Assembly: GCF_026745355.1 (NCBI RefSeq)
Contig: NC_079203.1
Coordinates: 5,987,352-6,051,351 of the forward strand
From: Beta vulgaris subsp. vulgaris
Lineage: Eukaryota; Streptophyta; Magnoliopsida; Caryophyllales; Amaranthaceae
Direction of reading: 5' to 3'
Length of the DNA stretch: 64,000 bases
Shown: piece after piece, positions 1 through 11,624 of the stretch
Layout: each line of letters begins with the position of its first letter
Position numbering within the stretch: the first letter of the stretch is position 1
Position numbers and translations under genes: made by a program
The notes under the pieces: generated by a model
The model's input: only the letters and a program-made list of their open reading frames with translations
Told to the model about the DNA's origin: nothing
The model's database searches: none

Positions 1-1534
1 TCGTGACCGTGACTATGCGTTTATATAATAAAGTTATAACCACTAAAGTGATATTTGAAGTTATTATTTCAAAGTAAAATATTATTAAATAAAATTTCCT
101 TACCCAAGGCGTGGCCCGACATAAAAATTACTAGTTAAAAAAAAAGTTGTTTTAAGAACATATGTGACACATTAGCACTAATATGACAACATGTATTATA
201 TGACAACTTCATTTTATATTCATTTATTGGAAAATAAACACAATCAATAATAGGATATTAATTGTTTAAAAGTCAATATATTACATTCATAATTAAACAA
301 AGGAAGTGTTTTTTCAAAGGGATTTTGTAAATTTATGGAGTACATATATACCAACATATCTATATTTCTAACTTCAAGCGCGTGAAATACACTGTTTATC
401 ACATATGGTATGTTGTATAAATATGTTGTATAAATATTATGTCAATATAAAAGCTTGTATTTATTATACGTCTAAATTTTATATAAAAAGTTCATAGCCC
501 TTAAATATTTGTTCACTCGATCCTCCCAAAATCAATGAAATTAAAGGTTGTTCAACACACATGTTGTAGTTTATAACATTTTGTGTTAAGCTATTAATTT
601 TGACAAATGTTAAACTATTAATTTTGACACATTGAATATCTTTAACTTAATCAAATAAAAGTATGAATAATCCATTGGCTATACATACTAAGCCAATTTT
701 GATCCCCTACAAATTTTCATGAAACAAATTATAGAACCTTTGAAAAATCTAATTCCATATATAAATATACAAAATTTCAAGTTCAAACATCGGGGCATAG
801 TAAAGGTTTTCTTGGATTTGATCGGCTAACTTCTCCCCATGAACTATGAAGACTAGCTAGAACTTGACATAGTCAAATGAAAAATACAAAACCAATATTA
901 CTACAATTTTTTTTCCATAAATCAACTATTATCTTTAATTATATATCTAGAACTTAAAAAGTTTATAGTTAAGTATATTTATAATGTTACGAAAATTATC
1001 AAATTTCAATAAATGTAGCAAAATTGATGTTAAACCCTATTTTTCCTCTCATGCTAAACTCTATGTAAGCATAACAATTTTTATAAGATACAGTTCGAGT
1101 AGAGGAAAAACTTCTCTTAACTAAATCACCACCTAATTTCCAACAAAATAAATTACACAATTTTTTGGATGTAACTGTTACACCATAATTTATGTTGTAG
1201 TGACTTATAAATCACCGATTTTTTTGTAAAAAAAACTAAAATGACATAAAATAAATGACAAAATTATTACATGAAATTCATGTCATTATTTGTATAAACT
1301 ATATTATTCTTGTTGAAGTCTATCTATGTAATTATGCAGGTTACACAATAAACAATAAGTTATAGTGTAACATACATAAGACGCAAACTATATCTTAACC
1401 CCCACCAAATTAGGTAATAAGATGTATTTTTTTTTAAAAAAAGTCACAATTCTCACATCCAATCAACCTAAATCTTGTTTTTTTTTCTAAAAAAAAATTT
1501 GTACCTCCATGACTTCCGTGATCAATCATAGTTG
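1..1534. other. AT-rich intergenic sequence without a recognised gene
   Basis: No coding potential, RNA gene or element termini could be recognised here. The sequence is very AT-rich with many homopolymer runs and looks like old intergenic or transposon-derived DNA. Confidence 0.5.
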
Positions 1535-1793
1535 GATAAGATGGCCTTTGGTTACCTCAAGAGCCATATCTATTTCCCACCATTGATGTGTTCTTCTCCA
1601 TCCACTTAGATCTGACACGTGTCCATCTCCCAAACATTAATTGCTGATCTGGCATAGATATAAAAGAGAAAGACAATACACACACTCCATCTACTCTCTT
1701 CCTTTCATGTGCTCATTGCCATTGCTATGCATGTGGATGTGCATGAATCATGTGGCTGGATTTGAATCCAGATTCATTTAGGAGTGCCACGTG
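1535..1793 (+). promoter_or_regulatory. Promoter-like module with I-box, two G-boxes and a TATA box
   Basis: Seen: GATAAG (I-box type) at 1535-1540, CACGTG (G-box) at 1616-1621 and again at 1788-1793, and a TATA box (TATAAAAG) at 1659-1666 followed by a CT-rich stretch. In plants, a G-box plus I-box in front of a TATA box is typical of light- or ABA-responsive promoters. No open reading frame follows within the next few hundred bases. It could be a distal promoter of the CLC gene or an orphaned promoter left by a rearrangement. The motifs are clear; their function is inferred. Confidence 0.35.
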
Positions 1794-1835
1794 TTCACCC
1801 CTCCAATTATTTATGGTAACAATTACAATAAAAAA

Positions 1836-2196
1836 GAATTTTTAACAAGAATAATACAAACTTTTCTCGGTTTTTTCGTAATAATACAAACTTTTGATTA
1901 TTTTTTAATAATACAAACTTTTGATTAAAATTCTTCAAGTACGACAATACCGGTTGTTAACTTGTTGTAGGAGGTAACAAGCTGAGGTGATTCAGGTGGG
2001 AGTGGTGGTGGGGGAGGAGGGAGAAAGAAAAAATATCATTTTGTAATTTTTTTTTACTTGTTTTTATCGGTTACAAGTCAACTTAACCTACTTGAGGAAT
2101 TTTGATGCAAAGTTTGTATTATTGAAAAATAATCAAAATTAAGTATTATTGCAAGAGAACGGACAAAAATTTGTATTAGTGTAGTTAAAAAATCCT
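1836..2196. mobile_element. Foldback MITE with long imperfect terminal inverted repeats
   Basis: The left arm (TTTTTAAC, then repeated AATAATACAAACTTTTGATT motifs, then TTCAAGTA) reappears reverse-complemented in the right arm, which ends near GTTAAAAAATCC. The arms are roughly 100-130 bp with mismatches and enclose a G-rich centre (GGTGGGAGTGGTGGTGGG). AAAAAAG flanks both sides and may be the target duplication, but it is low complexity. The element has no coding capacity. Confidence 0.6.
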
Positions 2197-2469
2197 TAAA
2201 AAAAGTTTTATTATACATCTGGGTATACCATGTACATGATATATTCAATACTAATTTTTAGTCATTCGAAACTTCCTTTTATTAGATACATTTTACTTAT
2301 TTAGATGATTATAAATAAGTAATAAGTAAAAAAATAAAAATAATTTTGAATATACCATACTCACGATACAGCCAGACTCATCATAAAACTTTTGCAATAA
2401 AAAGGAAACAGAAAGATTGAAAATTTGTTAAACTTTACCTGCGCGCCACACTAATATACCAGAAAAAAA

Positions 2470-2645
2470 CATCTTTCACTTTTCTCTCTCTCTCTTTCTC
2501 GAGTCTTCACTTCTCTTTCTATCTCATCACTCTTCTTCAAGATCTACCATCTTCACTTCCTCTGTTTAGCTCTCTCACACTCACTCACTATCTCTTCGTT
2601 CGGTTTCAGCACGAGTGTGGACTCAGGCAGGCCGGTGGTAGCACA
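2470..2645 (+). promoter_or_regulatory. Candidate 5' leader exon of the CLC gene
   Basis: A CT-rich block of TCTCTC runs and CACTCACTCACT leads to CACAG followed by GTGAGTG, a strong 5' splice donor at about 2646. A CT-rich leader followed by a long 5'-UTR intron is common in plant transporter genes. If so, the intron would run to just before the ATG at 4543. No transcript evidence is available and the acceptor was not identified, so this assignment is inferred. Confidence 0.35.
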
Positions 2646-2656
2646 GGTGAGTGACT

Positions 2657-2771
2657 TATGTGGATATCGTTTAGTTTAGTTGGTAGAGTCTTGTACGGTT
2701 AGTAGTTAACTCGGGATAAAATCCTGTCTACATTACTGTGCTTAATCGCTTTGTAACAAAAAAAAAAAAAA
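2657..2771 (+). mobile_element. tRNA-derived SINE with poly(A) tail
   Basis: A box-A-like sequence (TAGTTTAGTTGGTAGAGTC) is followed about 35 bp later by a degenerate box B (CGGGATAAAATCCTG), a short body, and an A-rich tail ending at 2771. This order matches a short tRNA-related SINE. No clean target-site duplication was found. It lies in the presumed leader intron of the CLC gene. Confidence 0.55.
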
Positions 2772-2869
2772 CACTTGGGTTACATATTTTATGTACTACT
2801 ATTCAAAAATACTGTTACCTCTCTTTCGAGAGTTGGTAATTCAGAGCCTACTAGATTCCGATTAATTTA

Positions 2870-2990
2870 GAATTGGCCCTGATAAACCCAAATGGGAGGT
2901 AAGGCGCTCTCAATAAGTGCTTCCTACATTAAAGTCGAACGTGGGACCTCTCCAACCTCTTTAGAACTTACTCAAGCACTTGTACGTAGT
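2870..2990 (-). mobile_element. SINE-like fragment
   Basis: On the minus strand there is GAGGTCCCACGTTCGAC, close to the box B of tRNA-derived plant SINEs, in a block with the usual SINE phrasing around it. Ends and target duplication were not found. Confidence 0.35.
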
Positions 2991-3581
2991 TGAATAAAAT
3001 TGCGGTATTGTGACCAGTATTACCTAATTCGTCTTTTAAATTTGCATTTTATTCAAAATGGGCCAAAAATAAACCAAAATCGACCATAATTCGATTGTCT
3101 AAATTTGCAATTTGCATGGGATTAATGAATTAGGTAACACTGATTATGACTATTACTTTTGGATGGAGGCAGTTCAATTATGGTTAATTTGTGTTTGATC
3201 TACTACTGTTAAGCTCAATTATTGTCTGTGTCTGTTTTTGCTATATGTGTATGCTACTTGGAAAGAATTGAATAAAATTGTCATTGTTTTTTCTATTTTT
3301 ATTTGTGTTACAAGATAATTGCTTTGTGTGATTAATTTATTGTTTAATGAGGTAGTATGAAAGAACTTTGATAATTCTTTTTTGAAGGTGGAGATCAAAG
3401 ATGTTGATACTTTCATTTAGTCAAATGTTGGCAAGTTTTTATATTGCCGACATGTATATTAGTAAATTAAATAAAATCAATTTGATTAGGTTTTTTTTTT
3501 AATAGATCACGTTATAAATTATCAATTTGGTGTGTGTATATACTTAATAATAGCCGGGATCTCTCCATTCCTTTCCTTATA

Positions 3582-3755
3582 CTAGCCTTATATGCACGCT
3601 CTGCATGCATGAGATGCAACTGTTATGCACGCTTTTTAGGGATCGATTTTTTTTCCATATTAGAGGACTGCAATTTGTATTTTCTGTTTTAAGTAGGGGT
3701 ATATTGGTCAAAAAGGCAGACATTAAAGTACTCAAGAGTTCTCATATATAATAGA
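3582..3755 (-). mobile_element. Helitron-like short element
   Basis: Read on the minus strand, the block begins TCTATTATATATGAG and ends in CTAG, with a GCATGCAGAGCGTGC hairpin shortly before the CTAG. These ends resemble the better-supported Helitron at 49058-49540 (TCTCTATTATATAAG at one end, hairpin plus AAGGCTAG at the other). The 5' flank is not the canonical A, so this is tentative. Confidence 0.4.
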
Positions 3756-4542
3756 AATTAACCACTAGGATTGCATTGAGTGGAAAGATAAAGAAGTTTC
3801 TTTCCGGATTTTATATTTTCTAATTTTAGGGGTCACAATCTAGAGACCAAAAATAGAATGAAAAGAAATAGAGAGTATCCTAATTCATGGTAGTGCACTT
3901 TGTATCTATCTTGCTAACAACTTTTGCTTTTGGTTTTTAAAAATATTTTGACTTTGCATTCATCTTTGGATTGTAAGTAGGACCTAAGTCTTTTATCTTA
4001 TATGTTTGGCTTTTAATCTAACTTTTTTAGATGTTATATTAAGTGATTTGTAAAGGAAAAAAGCACAAATTTTGACTTTCTATACATATTATGCTACTTA
4101 TTTCTTGTACTCGTGTCGTGTCGTGTCGTTTCTTTAAGATAACAATTTTCCATGTCCATTTCATGCTTGTAAACCTGTACCTGATCTCATGTAATCTTTG
4201 GTGGAACTTTGTATTAGCATTGAGTAAGGATAGGATATAAGCCACCTAACTTCAAGAAAACTCCCTTTCATTATAAATATACGTCAATTAGCTAATTGCT
4301 TTTGATCCAAAATATAGGTAGTTCGACTGTATGAATGCAACATGAAGTGGCACTTTACAATATCAAATACAATTTATCATTATATGATAGTAATTCAACT
4401 TCAACTAAATATAACTAATTTTTATTATAAGCGTGAATATTGCTAAGACGACCTATATATTGGATCATAGGGAATATGAACTAAGGGGAGCGCCAAAGAC
4501 TGAGATTCAAGTAACCCAACTATAGAAGAACCTGTAAAAATC

Positions 4543-7500
4543 ATGGAAGCAGCTGGAGAACCACCCTCAAATAACACCAGCTCGAATGCAATAGACGAGT
4601 CAGCGTGCATGAGTGAGTTAGCCAGCACACCAAGTATGGAAGCAGAAGCAGTTGCAAATGGAGACGCGGACCTTGAAAGCAATGTCCTACACCAACCTCT
4701 TTTAAAGAGAAACAGAACACTCTCTGCTAGCCACTTAGCTATGGTGGGAGCAAAGGTTTCATATATCGAGAGCCTTGATTATGAGTATGTATTCTCACTC
4801 TTCTGTCTCCGTCTTCTGTAGTTTTCAAGTTTAGTGGTTTCAGGACTCAGGAGTTTGTTTCTATACTGTTGCAGAATCAATGAGAATGATCTGTTCAAGC
4901 AGGATTGGAGAAGTCGATCCAAAGTCCAAGTATTACAATACGTCTTCTTGAAATGGAAACTTGCATTTCTTGTGGGACTCTTGACTGGCCTTGTTGCTAC
5001 CCTCATCAATCTAGCAGTTGAGAATATTGCAGGATATAAATTGCTGCTTGTTTCTGGCTATATTGAGGAGAAGAGGTATGACTTCTAGTTTAATGTTGTT
5101 TTCTTTCTCTTTCACAAAGCCAATAAGTAAGCTGGGAATCTTTTGCGCGGAGTTTTGAGGGTACATTTTCTGGATGCAGGTATGTAATGGGGTTGATTAT
5201 GTTAACAGGGGCCAACTTCCTATTGACTCTAAGTTCCACAGTGCTGGTTGTATTCTTTGCTCCTACTGCTGCTGGACCTGGTATACCTGAGATTAAAGCT
5301 TACCTTAATGGTATTGATACTCCCAACATGTATGGGGCACCAACATTGTTTGTTAAGGTTAGATTTTTCTTCGCATGCTCATGGATGTGACTAAATACGC
5401 TGGTTGTCCCATATTCCCACCCTACTCCTTTATATAGGCTTGCCGCTTGGGTTGGCACCGAGTGGCAACTCACTGGCAGAGTTGCATGTTTGATTCATAA
5501 AGATCTCAAAATGAAGTTGATCATGAATGGTATTTTGACACATGATCCAATATAGAATTGTTTTCTAGATGTCACTGATCAAAATTTCAGAAGATAAACT
5601 CATAGAATTCCATCCATCTCTACTCTCTATGCCTTTTTGTATCTCAAGACCAAAATTGTAAAGGATTTTAGCTTTATCAGGTGAAGAAAGTAGCAATATG
5701 GTTTAATTGGCTTCTTGTACATTATGATCATACAAGTAGTGTCAACTAAAAGTGGATGATATTTCAAATACTTGCATAAAATGATATTAAGTAATGAATA
5801 TATTTTATGACTAATATTATGGTCACATTTTTGGTTTATGATTAACAATGACCTATACTATGGTACTAGACTTGCATAATTAAATGTTTAACACTAAGGA
5901 ATGAACTAGTTCAATTCCTGGGTAATGGTTGTATTGGTTACTAATTGTTGCTGCGACAGATTATTGGGAGCATTGGAGCAGTCGCTGCTGGCTTAGACCT
6001 TGGTAAAGAAGGGCCCTTGGTGCACATCGGATCATGTATTGCATCCTTACTTGGCCAGGGTGGAACAGAAAAGAATCGTGTCAAATGGCGGTGGTATCGT
6101 ATCATGAACAATGACAGAGATCGGAGAGACCTAATCACCTGTGGTGCTTCTGCAGGAGTTTGTGCAGCTTTTAGGTCCCCAGTAGGAGGGGTGCTTTTTG
6201 CTCTGGAAGAAGTGGCAACATGGTGGAGGAGTGCTCTCCTCTGGAGAACTTTCTTTAGTACAGCAGTTGTGGTAGTAGTGCTCAGGGCTTTCATTGAGTT
6301 CTGCAGTTCTGGAAAATGTGGGCTTTTTGGCAATGGAGGACTAATCATGTTTGATGTCAGCAATGTTACTGTGCGTTATCACTTGATGGATATCCTCCCT
6401 ATCGCTCTCATAGGACTCATTGGTGGTGTTCTCGGAAGCCTTTACAACTATGTCCTGCACAAAGTTCTGAGACTTTACAGTCTCATCAATGAGTAAGCAC
6501 TGTATAATCCTATTCTGGTCTCTTTAGCTAATCCACAGTTTCTTCTCAAATTAATACACTTTTGAAATAACAATTTCTCAAATCACTCTAACGACTAGAA
6601 AAGACTTCCAATAAGAAACATGAGCAAAACTCCCACATGTGACTTTGTGCGTGAAAGAGGAAAACCATCTTCAGATTGCTGGCATTTACTTTACATAATT
6701 CACTTTTGAGGAAATTCAAACCCTTCACTATTTATAGATAAATCCTCGGGTTGAACTCCGCAGTGGGCGGAAGGCGGAAGCTTCTCTCACATAGTAATCT
6801 TGCCTCTCTATTTTCTCTAGATGTTTGATTAAACAATAATATGATACCACTTTCATTCATAAAGGTCTGCAAAAAAAGGCTCCAACAAGATAAGCACTTC
6901 TATATGTTGGAACATTTATAGTTAAATGGGCTTTAGTTTGTTTGGAATGGTCTTATGGAGGTTGGACAAAAGAAAGGAAACACGAGCACGCGAAAAAGGG
7001 TTTGAGAAGCGGGGTGTGACCCTGCTGGTCGCGAGGTGCGATCTGTATCGCATCGTGCGATTTGCTTCTGTCTTTTTCGCTGCGAGTTTTGATTTTGATG
7101 GTTTCAATCCGTTGCTTTGCGATAGTTCGTTTTTGTCCAGTTTTAAGTGATTGAATAAGGATCTTCTTAATCACTTAGGATGATGACACATCATCATTAA
7201 CCTCTTTAAGTTAATATATGAAGATTAACTTCTTTCCAAATGGTCTAATTGGAGAAATTCAATTTTCATTTTTCACAGAACAAACTTGCTTCTCTTGAGA
7301 GACAATCTTGTACTCTTTCTTTCAAGTGTTCTTCACAAATATCAAACACAAAGTTCTTGTTGATTCACTTAGAAGATCATCTATGTGAATTGTTCTCTCC
7401 ATTGTATCTCAATGGTTATTACGTGTTAACCCATCGATCCTAGAGGGGCAAAATTAAACTAATAGGAAATTGTAGTTTCCGTGCCTTGGAGTGGTATATC

Positions 7501-9460
7501 CGGTTCCCTTGTTGATCATACATCTAACACTATATGTACTCATTCTACTATCTCTAAAATATTATCCTTCCAAAGACCCTACAAATGATTAAAGAGGTGG
7601 TATTGTAAGTTGTGTAATTTTGTAGGAATTATCCCTTGTGAATGCCCAAGATGATGTAGCTAGCAAAAAGTCGTTATCTTCACTTATGTTCATAAATATC
7701 CATACTTGCATATCTATGATAATAGAAGTCTCGATCAAAATGATAAAGTTCCTAATAATAGATGCATTACATGATAGTCCACATGGAACTCATTTAAAAT
7801 TGCACATAAATTACATTGCTATATCCTTAATTCATGAACTCATGTTAAATGAGTTTGTTACACTTAGTCTGGAGTAAACCCTGCTGAACCATGATTTGGT
7901 TCTTAAAAACATCAATTAGTTATCTAATATGATGTTCTAAATAGTATTGACCAAGTACATTAACAAAATAGGATATTCGTAAGTTTTATTATCATTGTTT
8001 CTGAAGCTACTTTGTCCTGCTGCAGGAGGGGAAAGTTAGCAAAGATCCTTCTAAGTCTTACAGTCTCAGTATTCACTTCTGTGTGCCTGTATGGCCTACC
8101 CTTTTTTGTGAGCTGCACAGAATGTGATCCATCCCTATCAAATTCTGAGTGCTCCACAACTGGAAGAACTGGGAACTACAAGAGATTCAACTGCCCAACA
8201 GGCTATTACAATGACCTCGCCAGCTTATTCTTTTCTACCAACGATGATGCTGTACGAAACATCTTTTCTACAAATACTCCTGGAGAGTTTCGCCCAGTCT
8301 CTCTTGTTATATACTTTGTACTCTACTGTATCCTGGGAATCTTTACCTTTGGCATTGCTGTGCCTTCTGGACTCTTCCTACCTATCATTCTCATGGGTTC
8401 AGCATATGGGCGTTTGCTTGGCATTGCCATGGGAAGTTACACAAGTATTGATCGGGGGCTTTATGCAGTCCTAGGCGCAGCATCTCTCATGGCTGGCTCG
8501 ATGAGGATGACTGTCTCACTTTGTGTAATTTTCCTTGAACTCACCAACAACCTATTGTTACTCCCTGTAACAATGCTCGTGCTTCTCATTGCAAAATCAG
8601 TAGGGGATTGCTTCAACCCGAGCATTTATGAGATCATATTAGAGTTGAAGGGCTTACCTTTCTTAGATGCAAACCCTGAACCATGGATGAGGAATATCAG
8701 TGTTGGAGAGCTTGCTGATGTAAAGCCTCCATTAGTTAGTCTTCGAGGACTTGAGAAGGTATCTCGTATTGTAGATGTACTGAAAAATACTACACACAAT
8801 GGCTTCCCAGTCATAGATGATGATGTCACAATCCCAACAAGTGATGGAACAAAGGCAAGGGAGCTGCATGGGTTAATTCTAAGAGCTCATCTCGTTGCTG
8901 TGCTGAAGAAGAAGTGGTTCCTGGAGCAACCAAGAAAAACAGAAGAATGGGAAGTGCGAGAGAAGTTTACGTGGGTTGAATTGGCAGAAAGAGACCTTGA
9001 CTTCGAACAAGTAGCCATATCAAAGCGTGAAATGGAGATGTATGTTGATCTACATCCTTTCACAAACAAAACTCCTTATACCGTGGTAGAGGACATGTCT
9101 GCAGCAAAGGCAATGGTATTGTTCAGGCAGGTTGCACTTCGTCATCTGCTCATTGTGCCCAAATATCAAGGAGCTGGGGTAAGTTACAAGTTAATTTTCT
9201 TAAAGTACCTGACTGATGCAAATGCAATATTCTTTAGGGAATAATACCTCTTAGGGGTGATCTATTCCTACGAGTTTCGAAACTATGAACTTTCTAACTG
9301 AAAAACACCAGAATATCCTACAACTAATCAACTTCTTTTCTTCTTCTTCCAGATATATCCTGTAATTGGAATTTTAACAAGGCAAGATTTGAGGGCTCAC
9401 AATATTCAGACAGTGTTCCCTCATATAGCAAGGTCCAAGGGAAGAGAAAAGCAGAATTGA
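4543..9460 (+). CDS. CLC-A: Vacuolar CLC-type nitrate/proton exchanger (CLC-a/b-like)
   Basis: Six coding exons with GT-AG introns: 4543-4784, 4875-5075, 5180-5357, 5960-6492, 8026-9178 and 9353-9460. They join in phase to 804 codons plus TGA; Arabidopsis CLC-a has about 775 residues. Family motifs seen: GPGIPE at about residue 180 (Pro181), GKEGPLVH with the gating glutamate Glu224, FALEEVATWW with the proton glutamate Glu291, and TFGIAVPSGLFLP. In this family Pro rather than Ser in GxGIP marks nitrate-selective 2NO3-/H+ antiporters of the tonoplast. The acidic cytosolic N-terminus carries a dileucine-like QPLLKRNR. The C-terminal part, from about residue 590, holds two CBS regulatory domains ending in VIGILTRQDLRAHN. 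The start follows homology; a long leader intron is probable. No frameshift or premature stop was seen. CLC-b versus CLC-a cannot be separated here. Confidence 0.95.
6905..7529. mobile_element. Solo LTR in CLC intron 4
   Basis: The block starts TGTTGGAAC and ends CTAACA, so it has the TG...CA termini of an LTR, and it is flanked by perfect 5-bp direct repeats CTATA (6900-6904 and 7530-7534). It is 625 bp and has no internal retroviral domains, so it is a solo LTR, probably copia-type given its size. It accounts for about 40% of the 1.5-kb intron. Confidence 0.8.
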
Positions 9461-9952
9461 GTTCTTCCAGATACTCAGATTGAAAAGAGTTTGCCTCCGT
9501 GCAGTAATAGATTTGCATTGCATTCTTTACACATTTTTCATTTTGCATTCTTTTTCTGATATTTTTTGTCCAATATTTTTGCGATTTTTTCCAATATGGT
9601 ATGTACAAGGTTGTACATTTTAAGGATATAGTCATGAGAGAAGTTTGTGTAGGCTCGCTGAAGTATTACATTTTTCACCACCTATGAAAGAATAACATTT
9701 ACTAGAAAAGATGCAGCAGCAGCTCATCTTTCACATTTTTTCTAAGGACTTTCTCTTATTTGTTTTTATGTAACATAACATACTCCTATTCCAAGCTAAT
9801 AGATTTATAAATGGCACAAGAACAGAAGGGAGAGAGCATTAAACATGGCCCATGTAATTGTATGATAAAATAAGGCTTGCTTTCTTTGTACAATCACAAT
9901 TTAAACAGAAAAATGTGGATACATGCCAGTATTATCATTGTGAAACACCCTA
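9461..9952 (+). other. CLC 3' untranslated and downstream region
   Basis: The sequence after the CLC stop is T-rich with TGTA-containing motifs (TTGTACATTTTAAGG near 9610, ATGTAACATAAC near 9770) that resemble plant polyadenylation upstream elements. No other gene was seen before the MULE at 9962. Confidence 0.4.
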
Positions 9953-9961
9953 ATAACGAAT

Positions 9962-11474
9962 GAGTCCGTTTTTGGAGAGACCGTCTCAGGTAAGTGTTAA
10001 CGTGAGACTGCTGATGTCATGCTGACATCACACACGTGCATCAAACCAGCAGTAGAATTAGTTAAGCGCTTCCACTTATTAGTTATACTAGCCTTAAATT
10101 GCTTCTGGATGAATTAGTTAAGCGCTAAAGTATACTAGTTAAGCGTTGGAGTATATTAGTTAAGCGCTAGAGTATATTACTTATATCATATATTCCAGAT
10201 TATAATGCATTTTATTGGCCCTAACTTCAGTATCACACATAAACATTCTTTCTTTCTTTCTTTCTAATCCATCGAGATGCCCTAAAACATGTATTGTTTT
10301 CCTCCTCCATTCTCTGCATACAACCTGCATTGGATGTTTAATTTGGATGTAAGTAAAATATTTGATCGAGCACGAATTTGCAATGACAATATCAACAAAC
10401 ACTTACTTTGTTTTTTCACCTAATAGGATGTTTATCATGTTTGAAGTGAAAGAAGAGTTTGACACATATTCATCACAAAGGTTAATATATACAATCCATT
10501 GTTAGATGATAACTTGCACTTGCAAAAACTTTAAAGAAACATATCATATCACTTTTGGTACCGAAAACTTAACTTTTGCATTTGAAAAACATAACTGATA
10601 CCTAAATGTTATTAGTTATTAATTTATTCGTTGAAGTAATAGTTATGTTGCTAGGATTGTTGTATTTTCATGCCTTGAGAATCGTGCACATGCGTTCAAT
10701 CACAAAAATACTACATAAGTATATGTACAAAAGGTGGATTAGATATGTAAAGAGAAAAGTGTAGAAAATAGAAATGAACAGATAAATCAATTTAACCCCA
10801 TGGCGATATGAAACCGCGAGAAAATTAGTTCTACAATCTCATTCTCAAAAGTCAAGATAATAAAGATGCAAGAAAGACACTCCAAGAAGTCTACGGAAAT
10901 ACTACTGCAATTATAAACAAAGTCTTAACTATAAAACCAATCGTAGAAGTTCGATGCTCATCAACTACAACTACATTGGTTATTTTATACTCGTATGGTT
11001 CAAAAACAAAGAGAGGAAGTGCAAGAAAGAAAAGTCATTTTGAGAAGATTAAAAAGGTAAGTTCCAAGAACCAAACTGAAATTGGCACAATAATTACTCC
11101 AAATGCTAGGTTGTTTTAAGTTATTTTTTCAGGTTGTCTTTTGTATATGATATTTTAGATTTGTAAAAAAGTTGTTTCTTCGTTTATATTAGAAACCAAA
11201 ATAACGTTCAATTTCTTAACTAATTATAGAACAACACTAAGTACTAATGTAATGAATATGTTAACTAAAAAACAATGAAAGTCTACATAAAAATTACCAG
11301 CTCTAAACTATTGTGCTAAAATACTTAACTAATTCGCCAAAAATATTAACTAATTCTCCAAAATATTATCGTGAGAATTTGTGAGACGCGGTCCGTTTTC
11401 TAAAAATATATCTCTTGGGCTGGTCAGGTCTCATGTTAAGACTAACGTGATACCGTCTTTTTTAAGACTTTGTG
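9962..11474. mobile_element. Non-autonomous Mutator-like element, copy 1
   Basis: A 1513-bp element flanked by perfect 9-bp target duplications ATAACGAAT (9953-9961 and 11475-11483). It begins GAGTCCGTTTTTGGAG and ends AAGACTTTGTG. The strongest inverted match lies a few bases inside the ends: AGACCGTCTCA and following bases at the left against reverse-complemented TTAAGACTAACGTGATACCGTCT at the right. A 9-bp duplication and internal TIR homology fit MULEs. Inside are four or five tandem copies of about 22 bp with TTAGTTAAGCGCT (10060-10180). No coding region was found. A homologous copy lies at 48680-50735. Confidence 0.85.
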
Positions 11475-11532
11475 ATAACGAATATATTGTAAGTATAACA
11501 TAATAGAGTATGTACTATGCTTTATACATCAA

Positions 11533-11624
11533 CTATCTCCGTTTCATATTATTTGCAATGATTTGATATAAGTGTGAGTAGAAAATAATGTCTAAACATT
11601 GTAAATAATATTAAACGGAGGTAG
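11533..11624. mobile_element. Stowaway/mariner-like MITE
   Basis: The ends CTATCTCCGTTTCATATTAT and, reverse-complemented, CTACCTCCGTTTAATATTAT form an inverted repeat around a short centre, flanked by TA-type positions. The CTCCGT terminal motif is typical of Stowaway MITEs. Confidence 0.65.

Noticed and set aside
8124..8474. 116-codon + frame inside the CLC gene
   Set aside because: Out-of-frame shadow of CLC exon 5, which has the conserved family motifs.
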